DNA from: Anaerolineales bacterium
GTDB lineage: Bacteria > Chloroflexota > Anaerolineae > 4572-78 > J111
Direction: 5' to 3'
Assembly (NCBI GenBank): GCA_020634855.1
Contig: JACKAU010000016.1
Span: 62,001 to 126,000, forward strand
DNA: 64,000 nucleotides
Position 1 is the stretch's first letter. The number at the start of each line of letters is the position of its first letter. The notes under the pieces were generated by a model, which was not told the DNA's origin, did not search any database, and was given only the letters and a program-made list of their open reading frames with translations. A program made the translations under genes and the position numbers. This document shows positions 25,681 to 35,544 of this stretch, in pieces.

Positions 25681-27174
25681 GTGACTACTCTGCCCTTACC
25701 AACCGTATTGACGGCGCTGCCGCTCGACCAAGCGTCTGCTGTGCCGCTCTACCAACAACTTTACGAGGGGCTACGTCAGGCCATTTTGGTCGGGCAACTT
25801 TCATCGGGGATGAAGCTACCTTCCACCCGATTTCTATCAACCTACTTAAGGGTCTCTCGCAACACGGTTTTGAATGCCTTCGCGCAACTGACTGCTGAAG
25901 GCTATTTGGAAAGCAAGCATGGCTCCGGCACCTACGTGGCCCAAGCCCTGCCCGATGAGATGTTGTCGATATCAACCGACGCCCCTACGGTTATGCCGGC
26001 TCGATCCCAGCAGGGCCGCCAGCCATCTCAGCGTGGGGCCAAGCTGCTGGCTATGGCCCATCACATGCCTAAAGCCTCCATATCGCTCCACCACGGCAAA
26101 CTGCGCGCCTTTCGGGAAGGGATACCGGCCCTCGATGTTTTTCCCCGCAAAATTTGGGAGCGGCTGCTGGCCCGGCAAGCGCGCCGATCATCGTTCGATC
26201 TGCTCAATTATGGCGATTGCCAACCGCTAAGCGAAACCATTGCCGGCTATTTGGGCACAGCGCGGGGGGTGCGGTGTACCACCGACCAAGTCATTGTCGT
26301 GGCCGGCTCACAACAGGGCATCAATTTGGTCGCCAAGGTGCTGCTTGATCCAGGTGACGCCGCTTGGGTTGAGGACCCCGGTTATCCCGGCGCTTATGGC
26401 GGCCTGCTTGGAGTCGGAGCGCGAACCATACCGGTGCCTGTCGATCAAGAGGGGCTTATTGTTAGCGCCGGTGTGACAAGCTGTCCTGAAGCCCGGCTAG
26501 CCTTCGTCACGCCTTCGCATCAATTTCCACTGGGCGTTACGATGAGTCTTAAACGACGGCTAGAACTTTTGGAGTGGGCCAGCCAGACCGATGCCTGGGT
26601 CCTTGAGGATGATTATGACAGCGAATACCGTTATACCGGCCGTCCACTGGCCGCTTTACAGGGGATTGATCGAGAGAACCGAGTCATCTATCTGGGGACA
26701 TTTAGCAAAGTGATGTTTCCGGCCTTACGCCTGGGCTACTTGGTTGCGCCGCCCGATTTGGTGGAGAGCTTTCGCGCCGCCCGTAAGTTTGCCGTTCAAC
26801 ATCCGCCGCTGCTGGAGCAACTGGCCCTGGCCGACTTCATCAGTGAGGGGCATTTTGTGCGCCATATTCGGCGCATGCGGGCGCTGTACGCCGACCGCCA
26901 GGCCGTCCTGGTGGAGATAGCCCGGCGTGAACTAACCGGATTATTGGATGTTGAACCGGCCGAGTCCGGCATGCACCTGTTAGGTTGGCTGCCCGATCAT
27001 GTTGACGATTTTACCGCATCGCAGCAGGCGGCGGCCCATGAGGTTGATGCCGCGCCGTTGTCCACCTACAGCATCGAAGCGGTCCAACCCAGCGCGCTGC
27101 TGCTGGGCTATGCGGGCATCGATGAGATAGAGATTGAAGCCGGTATACACCGTCTCATCCGAGCGTTACAGTAA
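25681..27174 (+). CDS. MocR/PdxR-type regulator (GntR wHTH + aminotransferase domain)
   Basis: Residues ~15-85 are a GntR winged helix (YQQLYEGLRQAILVGQLSSGMKLPSTRFLSTYLRVSRNTV). Residues ~110-497 form a fold-type I aminotransferase domain with VEDPGYPGAYG, LEDDYDSEYRYTG and TFSKVMFPALRLGY, where Lys343 should bind PLP. Such proteins sense PLP or an amino-compound and activate or repress a divergent target. GTG 25681 is preceded by AGAGGTAATC. The divergent position to the purine operon, 500 bp away, suggests that operon or a vitamin/amino-acid gene as target. Confidence 0.9.
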   Translation: MTTLPLPTVLTALPLDQASAVPLYQQLYEGLRQAILVGQLSSGMKLPSTRFLSTYLRVSRNTVLNAFAQLTAEGYLESKHGSGTYVAQALPDEMLSISTDAPTVMPARSQQGRQPSQRGAKLLAMAHHMPKASISLHHGKLRAFREGIPALDVFPRKIWERLLARQARRSSFDLLNYGDCQPLSETIAGYLGTARGVRCTTDQVIVVAGSQQGINLVAKVLLDPGDAAWVEDPGYPGAYGGLLGVGARTIPVPVDQEGLIVSAGVTSCPEARLAFVTPSHQFPLGVTMSLKRRLELLEWASQTDAWVLEDDYDSEYRYTGRPLAALQGIDRENRVIYLGTFSKVMFPALRLGYLVAPPDLVESFRAARKFAVQHPPLLEQLALADFISEGHFVRHIRRMRALYADRQAVLVEIARRELTGLLDVEPAESGMHLLGWLPDHVDDFTASQQAAAHEVDAAPLSTYSIEAVQPSALLLGYAGIDEIEIEAGIHRLIRALQ

Positions 27175-27196
27175 CCTGATGGGCAATTTATGTTAT

Positions 27197-27856
27197 CTAC
27201 CCACCCAACCCCGCCTGCCTAGCTCTAACGATAGCCTGCGCCCGGTCGGCGACCTGCAATTTATTGAAAATATTGGAAATGTGGTTGCTGACTGTTTTGG
27301 CGCTGATGTGGAGATGCTGGGCAATATCCTGATTATTTTCCCCTTGGGCGATTAACTCAAGTACCTCGCGTTCACGGTCGGTTAGATCGGGAAAGGGGGC
27401 AGCATCTTCGGGCTGCTGAGTCCCGCCTCGCGCGTTTTGGAAAAAGGTCGTCAGTCGGGTGGCGATGGCCGGGCCGAATAAGGCCTCACCGGCGGCGACG
27501 GCCCGAATGGTTTTGATGACCTCTGCTTTGTCGGCCCCTTTCAAAATATAGCCTCGCGCTCCGGCGCACATAGCCGCAAACAGCGAGTCGTTATCCTCTA
27601 ACATCGTCAGCATGATAATGCCGGTATCGGGCTTGATGGCCAGGACCTGTTGGGTGGCCTCAATACCGTTTAGGTCGGGCATGTTGATGTCCATTAAGAT
27701 GACATCCGGGGCTAAGGCTTTGACCTGGGCCACCGCTTCTTGGCCGGTTCCGGCTTCACCCACCGCTTCAATATCCGGTATATTGGTGAGAATCGCGATC
27801 AAGCCATCGCGAAATAGGGTGTGGTCATCTACAACTAATACGCGAATAGCGGTCAT
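27197..27856 (-). CDS. NarL/FixJ-family response regulator
   Basis: A 219-residue two-domain regulator. The receiver domain has the acidic pocket VVDDH (10-11) and the phospho-acceptor Asp56 in VILMDINMP. The C-terminal LuxR-type helix-turn-helix is at ~150-215 (LTDREREVLELIAQGENNQDIAQHLHISAKTVSNHI). It starts 31 bp after the giant kinase gene and is surely its partner. RBS GAGGTGAACC precedes ATG 27856. Confidence 0.93.
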   Translation of the reverse strand: MTAIRVLVVDDHTLFRDGLIAILTNIPDIEAVGEAGTGQEAVAQVKALAPDVILMDINMPDLNGIEATQQVLAIKPDTGIIMLTMLEDNDSLFAAMCAGARGYILKGADKAEVIKTIRAVAAGEALFGPAIATRLTTFFQNARGGTQQPEDAAPFPDLTDREREVLELIAQGENNQDIAQHLHISAKTVSNHISNIFNKLQVADRAQAIVRARQAGLGG

Positions 27857-27887
27857 GGTTCACCTCTTTGTATTTTAATAACGGGAA

Positions 27888-30800
27888 TCATCGGCCTGCT
27901 CCATTGGTTGAAAAAGGCAGCACGGCTCTGACCCGCGTACCTTGGTTTTGCGCCGCTCCGACCGTGCAGACGCCGCCCAACTCCTCGGCCCGCTCTCTCA
28001 TCGAGGTTAGCCCGACGCCGGATTGGAATAGGCTGGGCAAGCCGCGACCATTGTCGGTGATGGTGATGACCAGGTTGGGTAGGGGCTGTTCCTCCGTGAT
28101 GGCAAAACGCACCTGACAATGGCTGGCCTGGGCGTGACGGACGACATTGGTCACCCCCTCTAAGGCGATGCGGTAGGCGGCGACCTCAATCGCCGCCGGG
28201 AGCGCGGGTAACGGATCCGGCTTGGCGGCAATCGAAATAGACAGCCGGCCGTTGGTCCCGCTCATTTGGGCCACGTGGGACCGCAGCGCTTCGAGCAATC
28301 CTAGCTCATCGAGCGCGGGCGGCCGCAGCTCATAGACCAACCGCCGAATGTCGGCCACCATCTGTTGGGTTTGTGCTTTTAACTGGGTGACGTGCTGTCC
28401 GGCGGTGGAAGGATCGCTGGTCAACATATCAAGAACGATGTCTAATTTGAGGGTTTGGCTGGCCAGGGTGGGGCCGAGGCCGTCGTGCAGGTCGCGGCGG
28501 ATGCGGCGGCGCTCCTCCTCGCGGGCCAGGACCAGCTTTTCGCGAGATCGTTGTAAGGCCAGGGTCAAGCGGGTGGCCGAGGCCACCGGGCCGGTCTGAG
28601 CGGCGATATCGGCCAGCAGTTGTTGCTCTTTAATGGTAAATTTCTCGCCGGGGGCGCGGGGTGACACCAGCAACCGCCCGACGGTCTCTTTTTGGTAGCG
28701 CAGCGGCAGCTCCACAGTCTCGCCGACCGGCTCGCCCACGGCGGCTTGCCCCACCTGCGCTTCCTGTTCAACCAGCTCGATGGCGACGTAGGGCAGCTTG
28801 AGCGTGGCGGCAATCGTTTCGACAATCGAGGTCAGGGTTTCGGTCGGTACGGCGGTGGTTTGTAGCTGCTGGCTCAGGTGGGAGAGAACAGCATAGGGAT
28901 CGTCCCGCTGGCCGAACATGAAGCGGTTGACCGCCCGCTGGAGGCGCTCGCGGGCCGGCTGGAAAGCGATGGCAATCAGGGCTGTGGCCAAAAGCGAGAT
29001 GATGAAATTGCCGGTGGTGTGAAAAAGCACCCCTAAGCCACCCACGGTCAGGGTGTAAATCAAAACCACCGCCAGGGTCAAGCCCCCGTAGACCAGCGTG
29101 CGATTGATGATGACATCAATATCCCACAGCTTGTAGCGCAGAATAGCCAGGGTTATGGCGACCGGTAGGGCGAGGAGAAATAAGCCTGTGAGGAGCCAAC
29201 CTGCGAAGTTGGCCAGGAGGCGGGGTTCCCCATCGGGAATAGCCACCGCCCGGCCAAAAACGATTACCCAGATAATGACTGCTACAATGAAGGATAATAT
29301 GCCAAATAAGATCCACTTGGTTTGTTGGCGTTCAATGGGGGTGGAGTCTCTCAAATAGCGGTAGATGTGTAAGCCGCCGCCAAGAAGGACCAAGCTGATA
29401 GTAGTGATGTTAATCAGAGGTTCTACTTGGGCTGGCGGAGCGATGACGCCGCTAATTTCCAGGGGCGCACCGCCAATAAGCAAAAGGGTGCAGATCATGG
29501 GGATATAAGCCCAGCGGGGAGAAAAACGGCCGTTAGGTATAAGGTAAAGAAAAAGCAACATAATAACCGTTCCGAGAAACACGACGATTGCCCCCAGGGG
29601 GACTAGGTTGGGGTTGACTAAGGTCCAATCGGTGTCGGTTGAATAGGCCATGATAGGGGTAACGATCAGGGCCAGGGAAACGGCCAAACCAAACCAGCTC
29701 ATCCCCTGCCGCCACAGAATCAGACCGCCCAACAACCAATAAACGAGCAGGACTATTATCGGAACCAGATTCATCGCCAAAGCGTAGGCCCGTGGCGTCA
29801 ACCCCCAGACGGTCAGCGCCGCCATCTCTGACTCTGAAATGGCCAGGAAATTGCAGCCTCCGTCCAGACCGCCGCTACAGGGCACCAGCATCTGGGCAAA
29901 ATCGACGTTTAAATCGAACACAAAAAGAACCAGATGCGCCAGCACGATCAGCGCCCAGATAACCAGGGCGATCCAGCGGATAAACGATCTGGGCCGGGCC
30001 GGGTCGGTCATCTGCGTAGTGGGTTCGTTCATAGGCTCTCCTACGGGTGGTAAGTCCGGCACAGCGACAAAGCGATCGGCGGTCGCCTGTAATGAGCGAT
30101 GGAGCGGGCGCACCCCAACGGCCACAATGCCCGTTGCCAGCATCAGGCCCATAACTTGTCCCGACTGGTTGGCGGTCAGGGTACTGATGCCTCCGACGAG
30201 GAAGACATAAACGACGGTGATGAGTAGGGTCAGACCGCCATAGACCAGGGTGCGATTGATGATGAGATCAATGTCCCACAGCTTGTAGCGCAGAATAGCC
30301 ATCGTTATGGCGACCGGCAAGATGAGGAGAGCCAATAAATTGACGTACCAACCGCCGAAGTTGGCCAGGAGGCGGGGTTGCCCGGCCGGAATGTCCAACA
30401 CGCCGCCGAAAATCAGGACCCAGACAATGACCGCTAGGACGTAGGTCAATACGCCAACGAAGATCCATTTGGTTTGCTGTCGTTCTATGGGATTGGAGTC
30501 TTTCAAATAACGATAGATTTGAAAGCTGCCGCCAAGGAGTACCAGGCTGAACAGAGTGATGAAAGCCAGAGATGTGGCTTGGTCTGATAGGGTCAAGATG
30601 CCGCTAACTTCCAGCTGCCCCACACCGAGAAACAAAAGGCTGCAGACCAAGGGGATATAAGCCCAGCGGGGAGAAAAACGGCCGGTGGGTATCAGGTAAA
30701 AGAAGGCTAGCACGATGGCCATCCCGAGGTTCGAAACGAACACAGCCAGGAAGGCTAGGTTTGGGTTGATTGTCACCCAATCGATCCCACCCGTCAGTGT

Positions 30801-32414
30801 GGATACGGGTAGGACGATCAAGGCCAGGGAAACGGCCAGCCCCAGCCGGCTGGTGCCCTGACGCCACAGGATCAGACCCCCTAAAACCCAATACACCAGC
30901 AGCAAAACCACGTATACGGGGGTCATCGCCAGGGCATAGGTCCGTATTGTCAGCCCCCAGGATGACAGCACCGCTACCTCTGCGGCTGAAATTGCCATGG
31001 GGTTGCAGCCCGCGTCCCAACCGCCCGCACAGGGAACCAGCATGTCTGAATAATCTAATTTTAAACCGAACAAGAATAATATCAGATAAGCCAGCACGAT
31101 AAGGCCCCAGCTAACCAGCGCGATCCAGTGCAGGATCGGGTTGCGTTGGGCCGGGATAGAGGCGATATTTCGAACGCCCCCGATGTATGGCGGTGAGGTG
31201 ATGGGGTTGTCAGTCGCTATGTCCCCCTCGGACCTTCCTCCGGACACCACAGGGGCGGAGGCGAAACGCTCTGTCCCATAGAGAGCGGGTTGGGGTAAAG
31301 GGGAGACAGCCACAAAACGATTAACATTCATCTGCAACATACGATGTAAGGGACGTAACCCGACAACCACAATCGCCGTGCCCACCACCAAGCCAATGAC
31401 CTGTCCCGATTGATTAGCCGCCAGCGTCCCGATGCCGCCGACGAAGAGGACATAGGCGGCGGTGATGAGCAGAGTCAGGCCGCCGTAGACCAGGGTGCGG
31501 TTGATGATGATGTCGATGGCGTACAGCCGGTATTTGAAGATAGCGATGCCGATGACCAGCGGAAAGCCCAAAAAGACCAGCCACAGAACCACGTCGAACC
31601 AAATGCTTTCTATTAGCTGGGGATACCAGAAGGCCGCAGGTAAATTGAAAAAAAGCATCTGAATCCCAATCGCTATGGTCAAAAAATAGGCCAGCCACTT
31701 CATCTGCTGCCGTTCATCGCCAACCGAGCGCCTAAACCGAACGACCATCGCGGCGACGCCGACCAGATTGAGGAAAACGAAGCTCAGGTTCGTCAGGGTG
31801 TAAAAGAGAGAAAACCACCAGCTTGGTAAAGGTAATACCCCCCAGGGGTTCGCCACCGGAAAGCGGTCCATGCCGTTGCTCCGGCTCAAATCCGGAACGA
31901 GACCCATCCCTGTGTAAATGAGAGTAAGAACGATAAGACTGACAATGGTAAACCATCGCCAACGGGGTGATAGAAACCGTCCGGTAGGATAGACCATCGG
32001 CAACAGAAAAATCAAAGGAAGAATCACAAAGGTCCCATAGCTGTACAGAAACCAGGCCGCGTAAGCCTTCCCCGGCGCCGCAATCGTCCCGGCCAGACCA
32101 CATTGCGCATAAAGATCAACAGCGTTATTCGTGGACAGGCAAAAACCGAGCACCAGACAGAGCCAGCCGATTCGATTCTGGGGCCGGTACCTAAAAATCA
32201 AACCGCCCAGGATGGCAAACGCCGGGCCGGCGGTCAGACCGAGGGGCAGCCGAGCCGACGCATCGTTAACCAAATAGGGGTCACAGCCAAGCAGCACCAA
32301 CCAACCCAGTGCCAGTGGGCCGGGCGCCAGGGCCAGCAAAAACAAACCTACAGTCAGCCAGCGAAATCGCAATTGTTTTGACGGTAACGGTCTTGCGCTG
32401 TTGGGTAACGTCAT
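27888..32414 (-). CDS. Giant NarL-type sensor histidine kinase with triplicated membrane module
   Basis: A 1508-residue membrane kinase. Residues 1-~1080 contain three copies of a module of several transmembrane helices, each closing with a near-identical block: YRLYAIDIIINRTLVYGGLT, YKLWDIDLIINRTLVYGGLT and YKLWDIDVIINRTLVYGGLT, the first two followed by VGGI.TL.ANQSGQV. The block is common in Chloroflexi NarL-type kinases, but normally present once. After the third comes a GAF-like region (~1130-1270), a HisKA_3 dimerisation helix EEERRRIRRDLHDGLGPTLA with phospho-acceptor His1310, and an HATPase_c domain (DNGRGLP, GVGLTSMRERAEELGG). It phosphorylates the adjacent regulator; the signal is unknown, probably membrane-derived. 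The frame is uninterrupted over 4.5 kb. Confidence 0.9.
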   Translation of the reverse strand: MTLPNSARPLPSKQLRFRWLTVGLFLLALAPGPLALGWLVLLGCDPYLVNDASARLPLGLTAGPAFAILGGLIFRYRPQNRIGWLCLVLGFCLSTNNAVDLYAQCGLAGTIAAPGKAYAAWFLYSYGTFVILPLIFLLPMVYPTGRFLSPRWRWFTIVSLIVLTLIYTGMGLVPDLSRSNGMDRFPVANPWGVLPLPSWWFSLFYTLTNLSFVFLNLVGVAAMVVRFRRSVGDERQQMKWLAYFLTIAIGIQMLFFNLPAAFWYPQLIESIWFDVVLWLVFLGFPLVIGIAIFKYRLYAIDIIINRTLVYGGLTLLITAAYVLFVGGIGTLAANQSGQVIGLVVGTAIVVVGLRPLHRMLQMNVNRFVAVSPLPQPALYGTERFASAPVVSGGRSEGDIATDNPITSPPYIGGVRNIASIPAQRNPILHWIALVSWGLIVLAYLILFLFGLKLDYSDMLVPCAGGWDAGCNPMAISAAEVAVLSSWGLTIRTYALAMTPVYVVLLLVYWVLGGLILWRQGTSRLGLAVSLALIVLPVSTLTGGIDWVTINPNLAFLAVFVSNLGMAIVLAFFYLIPTGRFSPRWAYIPLVCSLLFLGVGQLEVSGILTLSDQATSLAFITLFSLVLLGGSFQIYRYLKDSNPIERQQTKWIFVGVLTYVLAVIVWVLIFGGVLDIPAGQPRLLANFGGWYVNLLALLILPVAITMAILRYKLWDIDLIINRTLVYGGLTLLITVVYVFLVGGISTLTANQSGQVMGLMLATGIVAVGVRPLHRSLQATADRFVAVPDLPPVGEPMNEPTTQMTDPARPRSFIRWIALVIWALIVLAHLVLFVFDLNVDFAQMLVPCSGGLDGGCNFLAISESEMAALTVWGLTPRAYALAMNLVPIIVLLVYWLLGGLILWRQGMSWFGLAVSLALIVTPIMAYSTDTDWTLVNPNLVPLGAIVVFLGTVIMLLFLYLIPNGRFSPRWAYIPMICTLLLIGGAPLEISGVIAPPAQVEPLINITTISLVLLGGGLHIYRYLRDSTPIERQQTKWILFGILSFIVAVIIWVIVFGRAVAIPDGEPRLLANFAGWLLTGLFLLALPVAITLAILRYKLWDIDVIINRTLVYGGLTLAVVLIYTLTVGGLGVLFHTTGNFIISLLATALIAIAFQPARERLQRAVNRFMFGQRDDPYAVLSHLSQQLQTTAVPTETLTSIVETIAATLKLPYVAIELVEQEAQVGQAAVGEPVGETVELPLRYQKETVGRLLVSPRAPGEKFTIKEQQLLADIAAQTGPVASATRLTLALQRSREKLVLAREEERRRIRRDLHDGLGPTLASQTLKLDIVLDMLTSDPSTAGQHVTQLKAQTQQMVADIRRLVYELRPPALDELGLLEALRSHVAQMSGTNGRLSISIAAKPDPLPALPAAIEVAAYRIALEGVTNVVRHAQASHCQVRFAITEEQPLPNLVITITDNGRGLPSLFQSGVGLTSMRERAEELGGVCTVGAAQNQGTRVRAVLPFSTNGAGR

Positions 32415-32424
32415 AATTTATCTC

Positions 32425-32455
32425 TTGCGTGTTACAAGCAAGATTATGGTATAAT
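32425..32455 (+). promoter_or_regulatory. Sigma-70-like promoter for the DUF433/DUF5615 pair
   Basis: TTGCGT (32425-32430) and a perfect TATAAT (32450-32455) are separated by 19 bp, with ATG 32498 about 40 bp downstream. The site overlaps the leader of the divergent kinase gene. It also shows that translation cannot begin at the upstream open frame from 32429. Confidence 0.55.
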
Positions 32456-32497
32456 AAAGTCTACTACAAAGACGGCTCAGCTATGGAGGCAATGCCA

Positions 32498-32806
32498 ATG
32501 GATAACCAAGAGCAAGTTCAGGCCATTCAAGTTATCGCTATCAATCCCAAAGTACGGAGTGGTCGGCCTTTCATTATTGGAACGTCCGTCACAGTGACCG
32601 ATGTGGCCATGGCCAAAAATTATCATAATCAAGATGCTGATGGTATTGCCGATTGGTATGGTTTAACATTACCTCAAGTATATGGGGCGCTGGCGTATTA
32701 CTATGAACACAAAGCCCAGTTAGACCAGTCAATGCGCGCCCAAATCAAACAGGCCGAAAACTTCAAAGAGAAACGAATTGGCAACGGAAATTCGCTTTTA
32801 CCTTGA
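32498..32806 (+). CDS. DUF433-family antitoxin
   Basis: A protein of about 102 residues with the DUF433 core: INPKVRSGRPFIIGTSVTVTDVAMAKNY, then YGLTLPQVYGALAYYYEH, a small winged-helix fold used as the antitoxin for DUF5615 PIN-like toxins. Of three possible ATGs (32483, 32492, 32498), 32498 is chosen because GGAGG at 32485-32489 is 8 nt away. It overlaps the toxin gene by 29 nt. Confidence 0.8.
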   Translation: MDNQEQVQAIQVIAINPKVRSGRPFIIGTSVTVTDVAMAKNYHNQDADGIADWYGLTLPQVYGALAYYYEHKAQLDQSMRAQIKQAENFKEKRIGNGNSLLP

Positions 32807-33113
32807 TGAAAATGTGCCCATTGCTGTAGCAACGCAATTAAAAAGACGAGGTATTGAAGTTGTCACCGTTCGTGATTTAGGATTGCTTGGCGATAGCGAT
32901 ATCAATCATCTGCATCGAGCTACACAAATGTCCCATGTTCTATGCACGCACGATATTGACTACATTGAACTTGCGGTTAGCGGTTTAGAACATTCTGGTA
33001 TTGTCTTTGGCCAGCAACATCGGCATGGTATTGGCGATTGGGTCAGGTTTCTGGAGTTAGTCCATACCGCGTATGAGCCTGAAGAGATGCGTAACCGTAT
33101 TGAGTATGTCTAA
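32778..33113 (+). CDS. DUF5615 PIN-like toxin
   Basis: A 111-residue Mut7-C/PIN-like protein: RFYLDENVPIAVATQLKRRGIEVVTV with acidic Asp10/Glu11, CTHDIDYIEL in the middle, and SGIVFGQQHRHGIGDW. The acidic residues are the presumed metal-dependent RNase site. It starts at TTG 32778 inside the end of the DUF433 gene, a tight overlap typical of type II toxin-antitoxin pairs. Confidence 0.83.
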   Translation: MATEIRFYLDENVPIAVATQLKRRGIEVVTVRDLGLLGDSDINHLHRATQMSHVLCTHDIDYIELAVSGLEHSGIVFGQQHRHGIGDWVRFLELVHTAYEPEEMRNRIEYV

Positions 33114-33160
33114 TTGCTCTCCAAAGTCAGCATAATATGGTTCAAACGATGCGTCAAGTT

Positions 33161-33799
33161 TCAAGCAGTTGTCATTTCTAATTCATACACCCGGCTATCA
33201 CCCGCCAGATAACGCAGGCCAATCGGGGCCAGGGCAATCAGGAAGGCCACGTGTGATAGGAGCGTGAGACTTTTTTCGGTAAACTCTGCGCCACCATTCA
33301 CGCCAACAAAGAAAAGCACCGCACCAACAATGAGCAATCCTGCTGCCCAACGGGGAATACCACCCTTCCAGAGGAGGCCAATACCTAATAAAAGCAACCC
33401 AATGATTGACAGTAACGACGGTAGCATCAGCACGAGCAAACCGGGCATAGCCTCTAAAACGGTCATAATGTCTTCATTCAGACCGGCATTGATCATACCC
33501 ATCTGCATCGCCCTGGCGGCAGCCGGTATAACGGATATGCCCCAGCCCAGCCCCAGGATCGCACAGATTAACCCGAACAGCGGCGCACGCTGCCCCAGAA
33601 TGCGAGATAGCTCCCACACCACGGGAATCATGATCAAGAAGCCATAGGCCATAAAAATACCATCGACCCAACTGTACGGATTGCTCGGAGACCGGCCAAT
33701 CCCCAGCATATAGGCGACTGAGCCAACTATTGTTAACAGCGGACCCAGAATAAAAGCCAGGCCCAACGCTTTTTGTTGCAACGTCTGATAGGTGTTCAT
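33161..33799 (-). CDS. Six-helix membrane protein, unknown function
   Basis: A 212-residue protein with about six hydrophobic segments (for example LGLAFILGPLLTIVGSVAYML and LPSLLSIIGLLLLGIGLLW) and short polar loops; no catalytic motif is seen. The overall pattern is like DUF4386-type small membrane proteins. It follows another small membrane protein gene on the same strand (33874-34422), and the two may form a unit. ATG 33799 has AAGGAGAACAAAC upstream. Confidence 0.6.
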   Translation of the reverse strand: MNTYQTLQQKALGLAFILGPLLTIVGSVAYMLGIGRSPSNPYSWVDGIFMAYGFLIMIPVVWELSRILGQRAPLFGLICAILGLGWGISVIPAAARAMQMGMINAGLNEDIMTVLEAMPGLLVLMLPSLLSIIGLLLLGIGLLWKGGIPRWAAGLLIVGAVLFFVGVNGGAEFTEKSLTLLSHVAFLIALAPIGLRYLAGDSRVYELEMTTA

Positions 33800-33873
33800 T
33801 TTTGTTTGTTCTCCTTATTGATGGATTAGAATTTGAGATATTCAGTCGTTAGACTGAACCTACCCGCAAGACA

Positions 33874-34422
33874 CTATGCGAGCTGTGGGTTTGCGGACCT
33901 GCCTTTTAGGTAGTACCAGCCCAGCCAACCTAACCAAATAACAAGGGTTACGGTGATCATCAGAATGATTGGCCCAGCAATAGTGTCGGGGTTGACGCCG
34001 GCCATCACTAAAATACCGGAGAGCACAATTAGAATGCCGGTAATGACAGCCACAAGGCCCATACCGTTGGGGTAATGCGAGCTGCGGTATTGAAGCCAGC
34101 CAAAAAGAGCATATCCGAGACCTGTGCCTACCGACAAAAGACCCCAAATTATAGGGGCAGCAACAGGGTCATCAAAGAATAGGCCCAAAATGCTCGTACC
34201 GACCAGCAGGATAAGGGCCGTTAACGACAACTGCTGAAAATCTGTCTGCAGGTCCAGGTAAAGGGGGACCAGGACGACAAGGGACAGAAGTGAGGCAATG
34301 ATGAATGAGACTGTCGCCAGAAACTCATAACCAGAGAGAAAGAAGACTGGAAATGCAACACTTAGAATGGCGGAAAGAATGGCCGCAATGCCGCCATAAC
34401 GAAAGAGCGTTGGGTTGTTCAT
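33874..34422 (-). CDS. Small polytopic membrane protein, unknown function
   Basis: 182 residues with about six hydrophobic stretches (AAILSAILSVAFPVFFLSGYEFL, TALILLVGTSILGLFF, GLVAVITGILIVLSGILVMAG). Family not recognised; the pattern resembles the downstream 212-residue protein in length and topology. RBS AAAGGATAAAAACC precedes ATG 34422. Confidence 0.6.
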   Translation of the reverse strand: MNNPTLFRYGGIAAILSAILSVAFPVFFLSGYEFLATVSFIIASLLSLVVLVPLYLDLQTDFQQLSLTALILLVGTSILGLFFDDPVAAPIIWGLLSVGTGLGYALFGWLQYRSSHYPNGMGLVAVITGILIVLSGILVMAGVNPDTIAGPIILMITVTLVIWLGWLGWYYLKGRSANPQLA

Positions 34423-34578
34423 GGTTTTTATCCTTTCATCTATCTATACTTGATTTCAACTAGAAGTTACGCAGTTGGCGATCAGCCCTCCCTAAATCCC
34501 TCCCACAGAGAGGGACTTGCCCAGTCCTCTCCCAAATGGGGGGAGTTAGAGGGGGCTAAAACGTCTATAACCAATCCG

Positions 34579-35283
34579 TTACTTGGTCTCTTCCATTCCT
34601 TCCATCCCACCCATTGTTTCCATCACAAAGGCCATAACCTCTTCGCTGGAGGCGGTCACGTTGACGCTGTTGACAATGGCCTCGATCTGCGCCTCCAACT
34701 CGGCGTTGTGAGAATCGACGGCGATAACCGCCGGGGCGAAGATGTACACCCCATTCCCTAAATCGGCCAGGCGAACGATGTAAGCTTCGCTCGGAGCAGC
34801 GGCGGTTACGCGTACAGCCGGTGTGCCGTTGCTCAAGTTGACCGGCTCGATGGTGGCATCGGTCATCGCCTGAGCGATATCTTCGTCACCTTCCGCCATA
34901 CTCATCAACACCAACGGGGCGACCTCCTCCAATGATGACTCAGCCGTAACACCCGCCTCGGCAAACATATCGCTGGAGAGGAGCATGACCGCAACCGCAA
35001 TTTGATCTTCCGGCAACGGCTTCATGGCGTTGCTCAAGTCGATAATCTCCTGGTTCGAGCCGAACGTGACGTGGGGGAAAGGGGCCTCATCGCCAAAGCC
35101 ATAGGGTTCAACCACCCAGCCTACCGGATACTCGGCGGTGAAGAAGCCGTTCTCATCGGTGTAGGTCTCGGTCTGGGGGGCCGGAGCGGCTTCCTCAGCT
35201 TGCGGTTGGGCGGGCTGCGCGCCACAACCAATCAGTCCAACAGTTAAAAGTAGGGTGAAAATAAGATGGTGCCAGAGTTTCAT
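34579..35283 (-). CDS. Secreted lipoprotein with PsbP-like/surface domain
   Basis: The start is ATG 35283 (MKLWHHLIF), preceded by GAGGAGAGAAAC. A signal peptide ends at the lipobox LIGC, followed by a Pro/Ala/Glu-rich linker (QPAQPQAEEAAPAPQ). The domain that follows (ENGFFTAEYPVGWVVEP, GTPAVRVTAAAPSEAYIVRLADLGNGVYIF) resembles the PsbP/MOG1-like fold common in Chloroflexi lipoproteins. It ends in a Met/Glu-rich tail (VMETMGGMEGMEETK). Function unknown. The preceding gap at 34423-34578 holds a GC-rich imperfect hairpin resembling R1 (CCTCCC..GAGAGGG). Confidence 0.65.
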   Translation of the reverse strand: MKLWHHLIFTLLLTVGLIGCGAQPAQPQAEEAAPAPQTETYTDENGFFTAEYPVGWVVEPYGFGDEAPFPHVTFGSNQEIIDLSNAMKPLPEDQIAVAVMLLSSDMFAEAGVTAESSLEEVAPLVLMSMAEGDEDIAQAMTDATIEPVNLSNGTPAVRVTAAAPSEAYIVRLADLGNGVYIFAPAVIAVDSHNAELEAQIEAIVNSVNVTASSEEVMAFVMETMGGMEGMEETK

Positions 35284-35544
35284 TGTTTCTCTCCTCGAAA
35301 TAGGGGTTAAATTTATCAAGCCCGGTTAGGATACCACGACATGTTTCCCGTTGTCGTGGGGGCAGGCTCCTATATGAGCCGGGAGGTTTGGTGAGGTTTG
35401 ATGGGAGTAATGGAGGGAGTGAGGGATATTGAAGGTTGATCGGGTATCAAAAATGGGGTAAAATTGTAGCCCCACCGTTAAACCGCCATCGGCTAAACTC
35501 AAGCGTGTGAGCGCAGGTAAACCTAATACTCATTGAGGAGAATT

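Noticed and set aside
32778..33113. Mobile genetic element carrying both toxin-antitoxin pairs
   Set aside because: The two pairs (32.5 and 57.9 kb) are far apart, of different families, and lack flanking mobile sequences.
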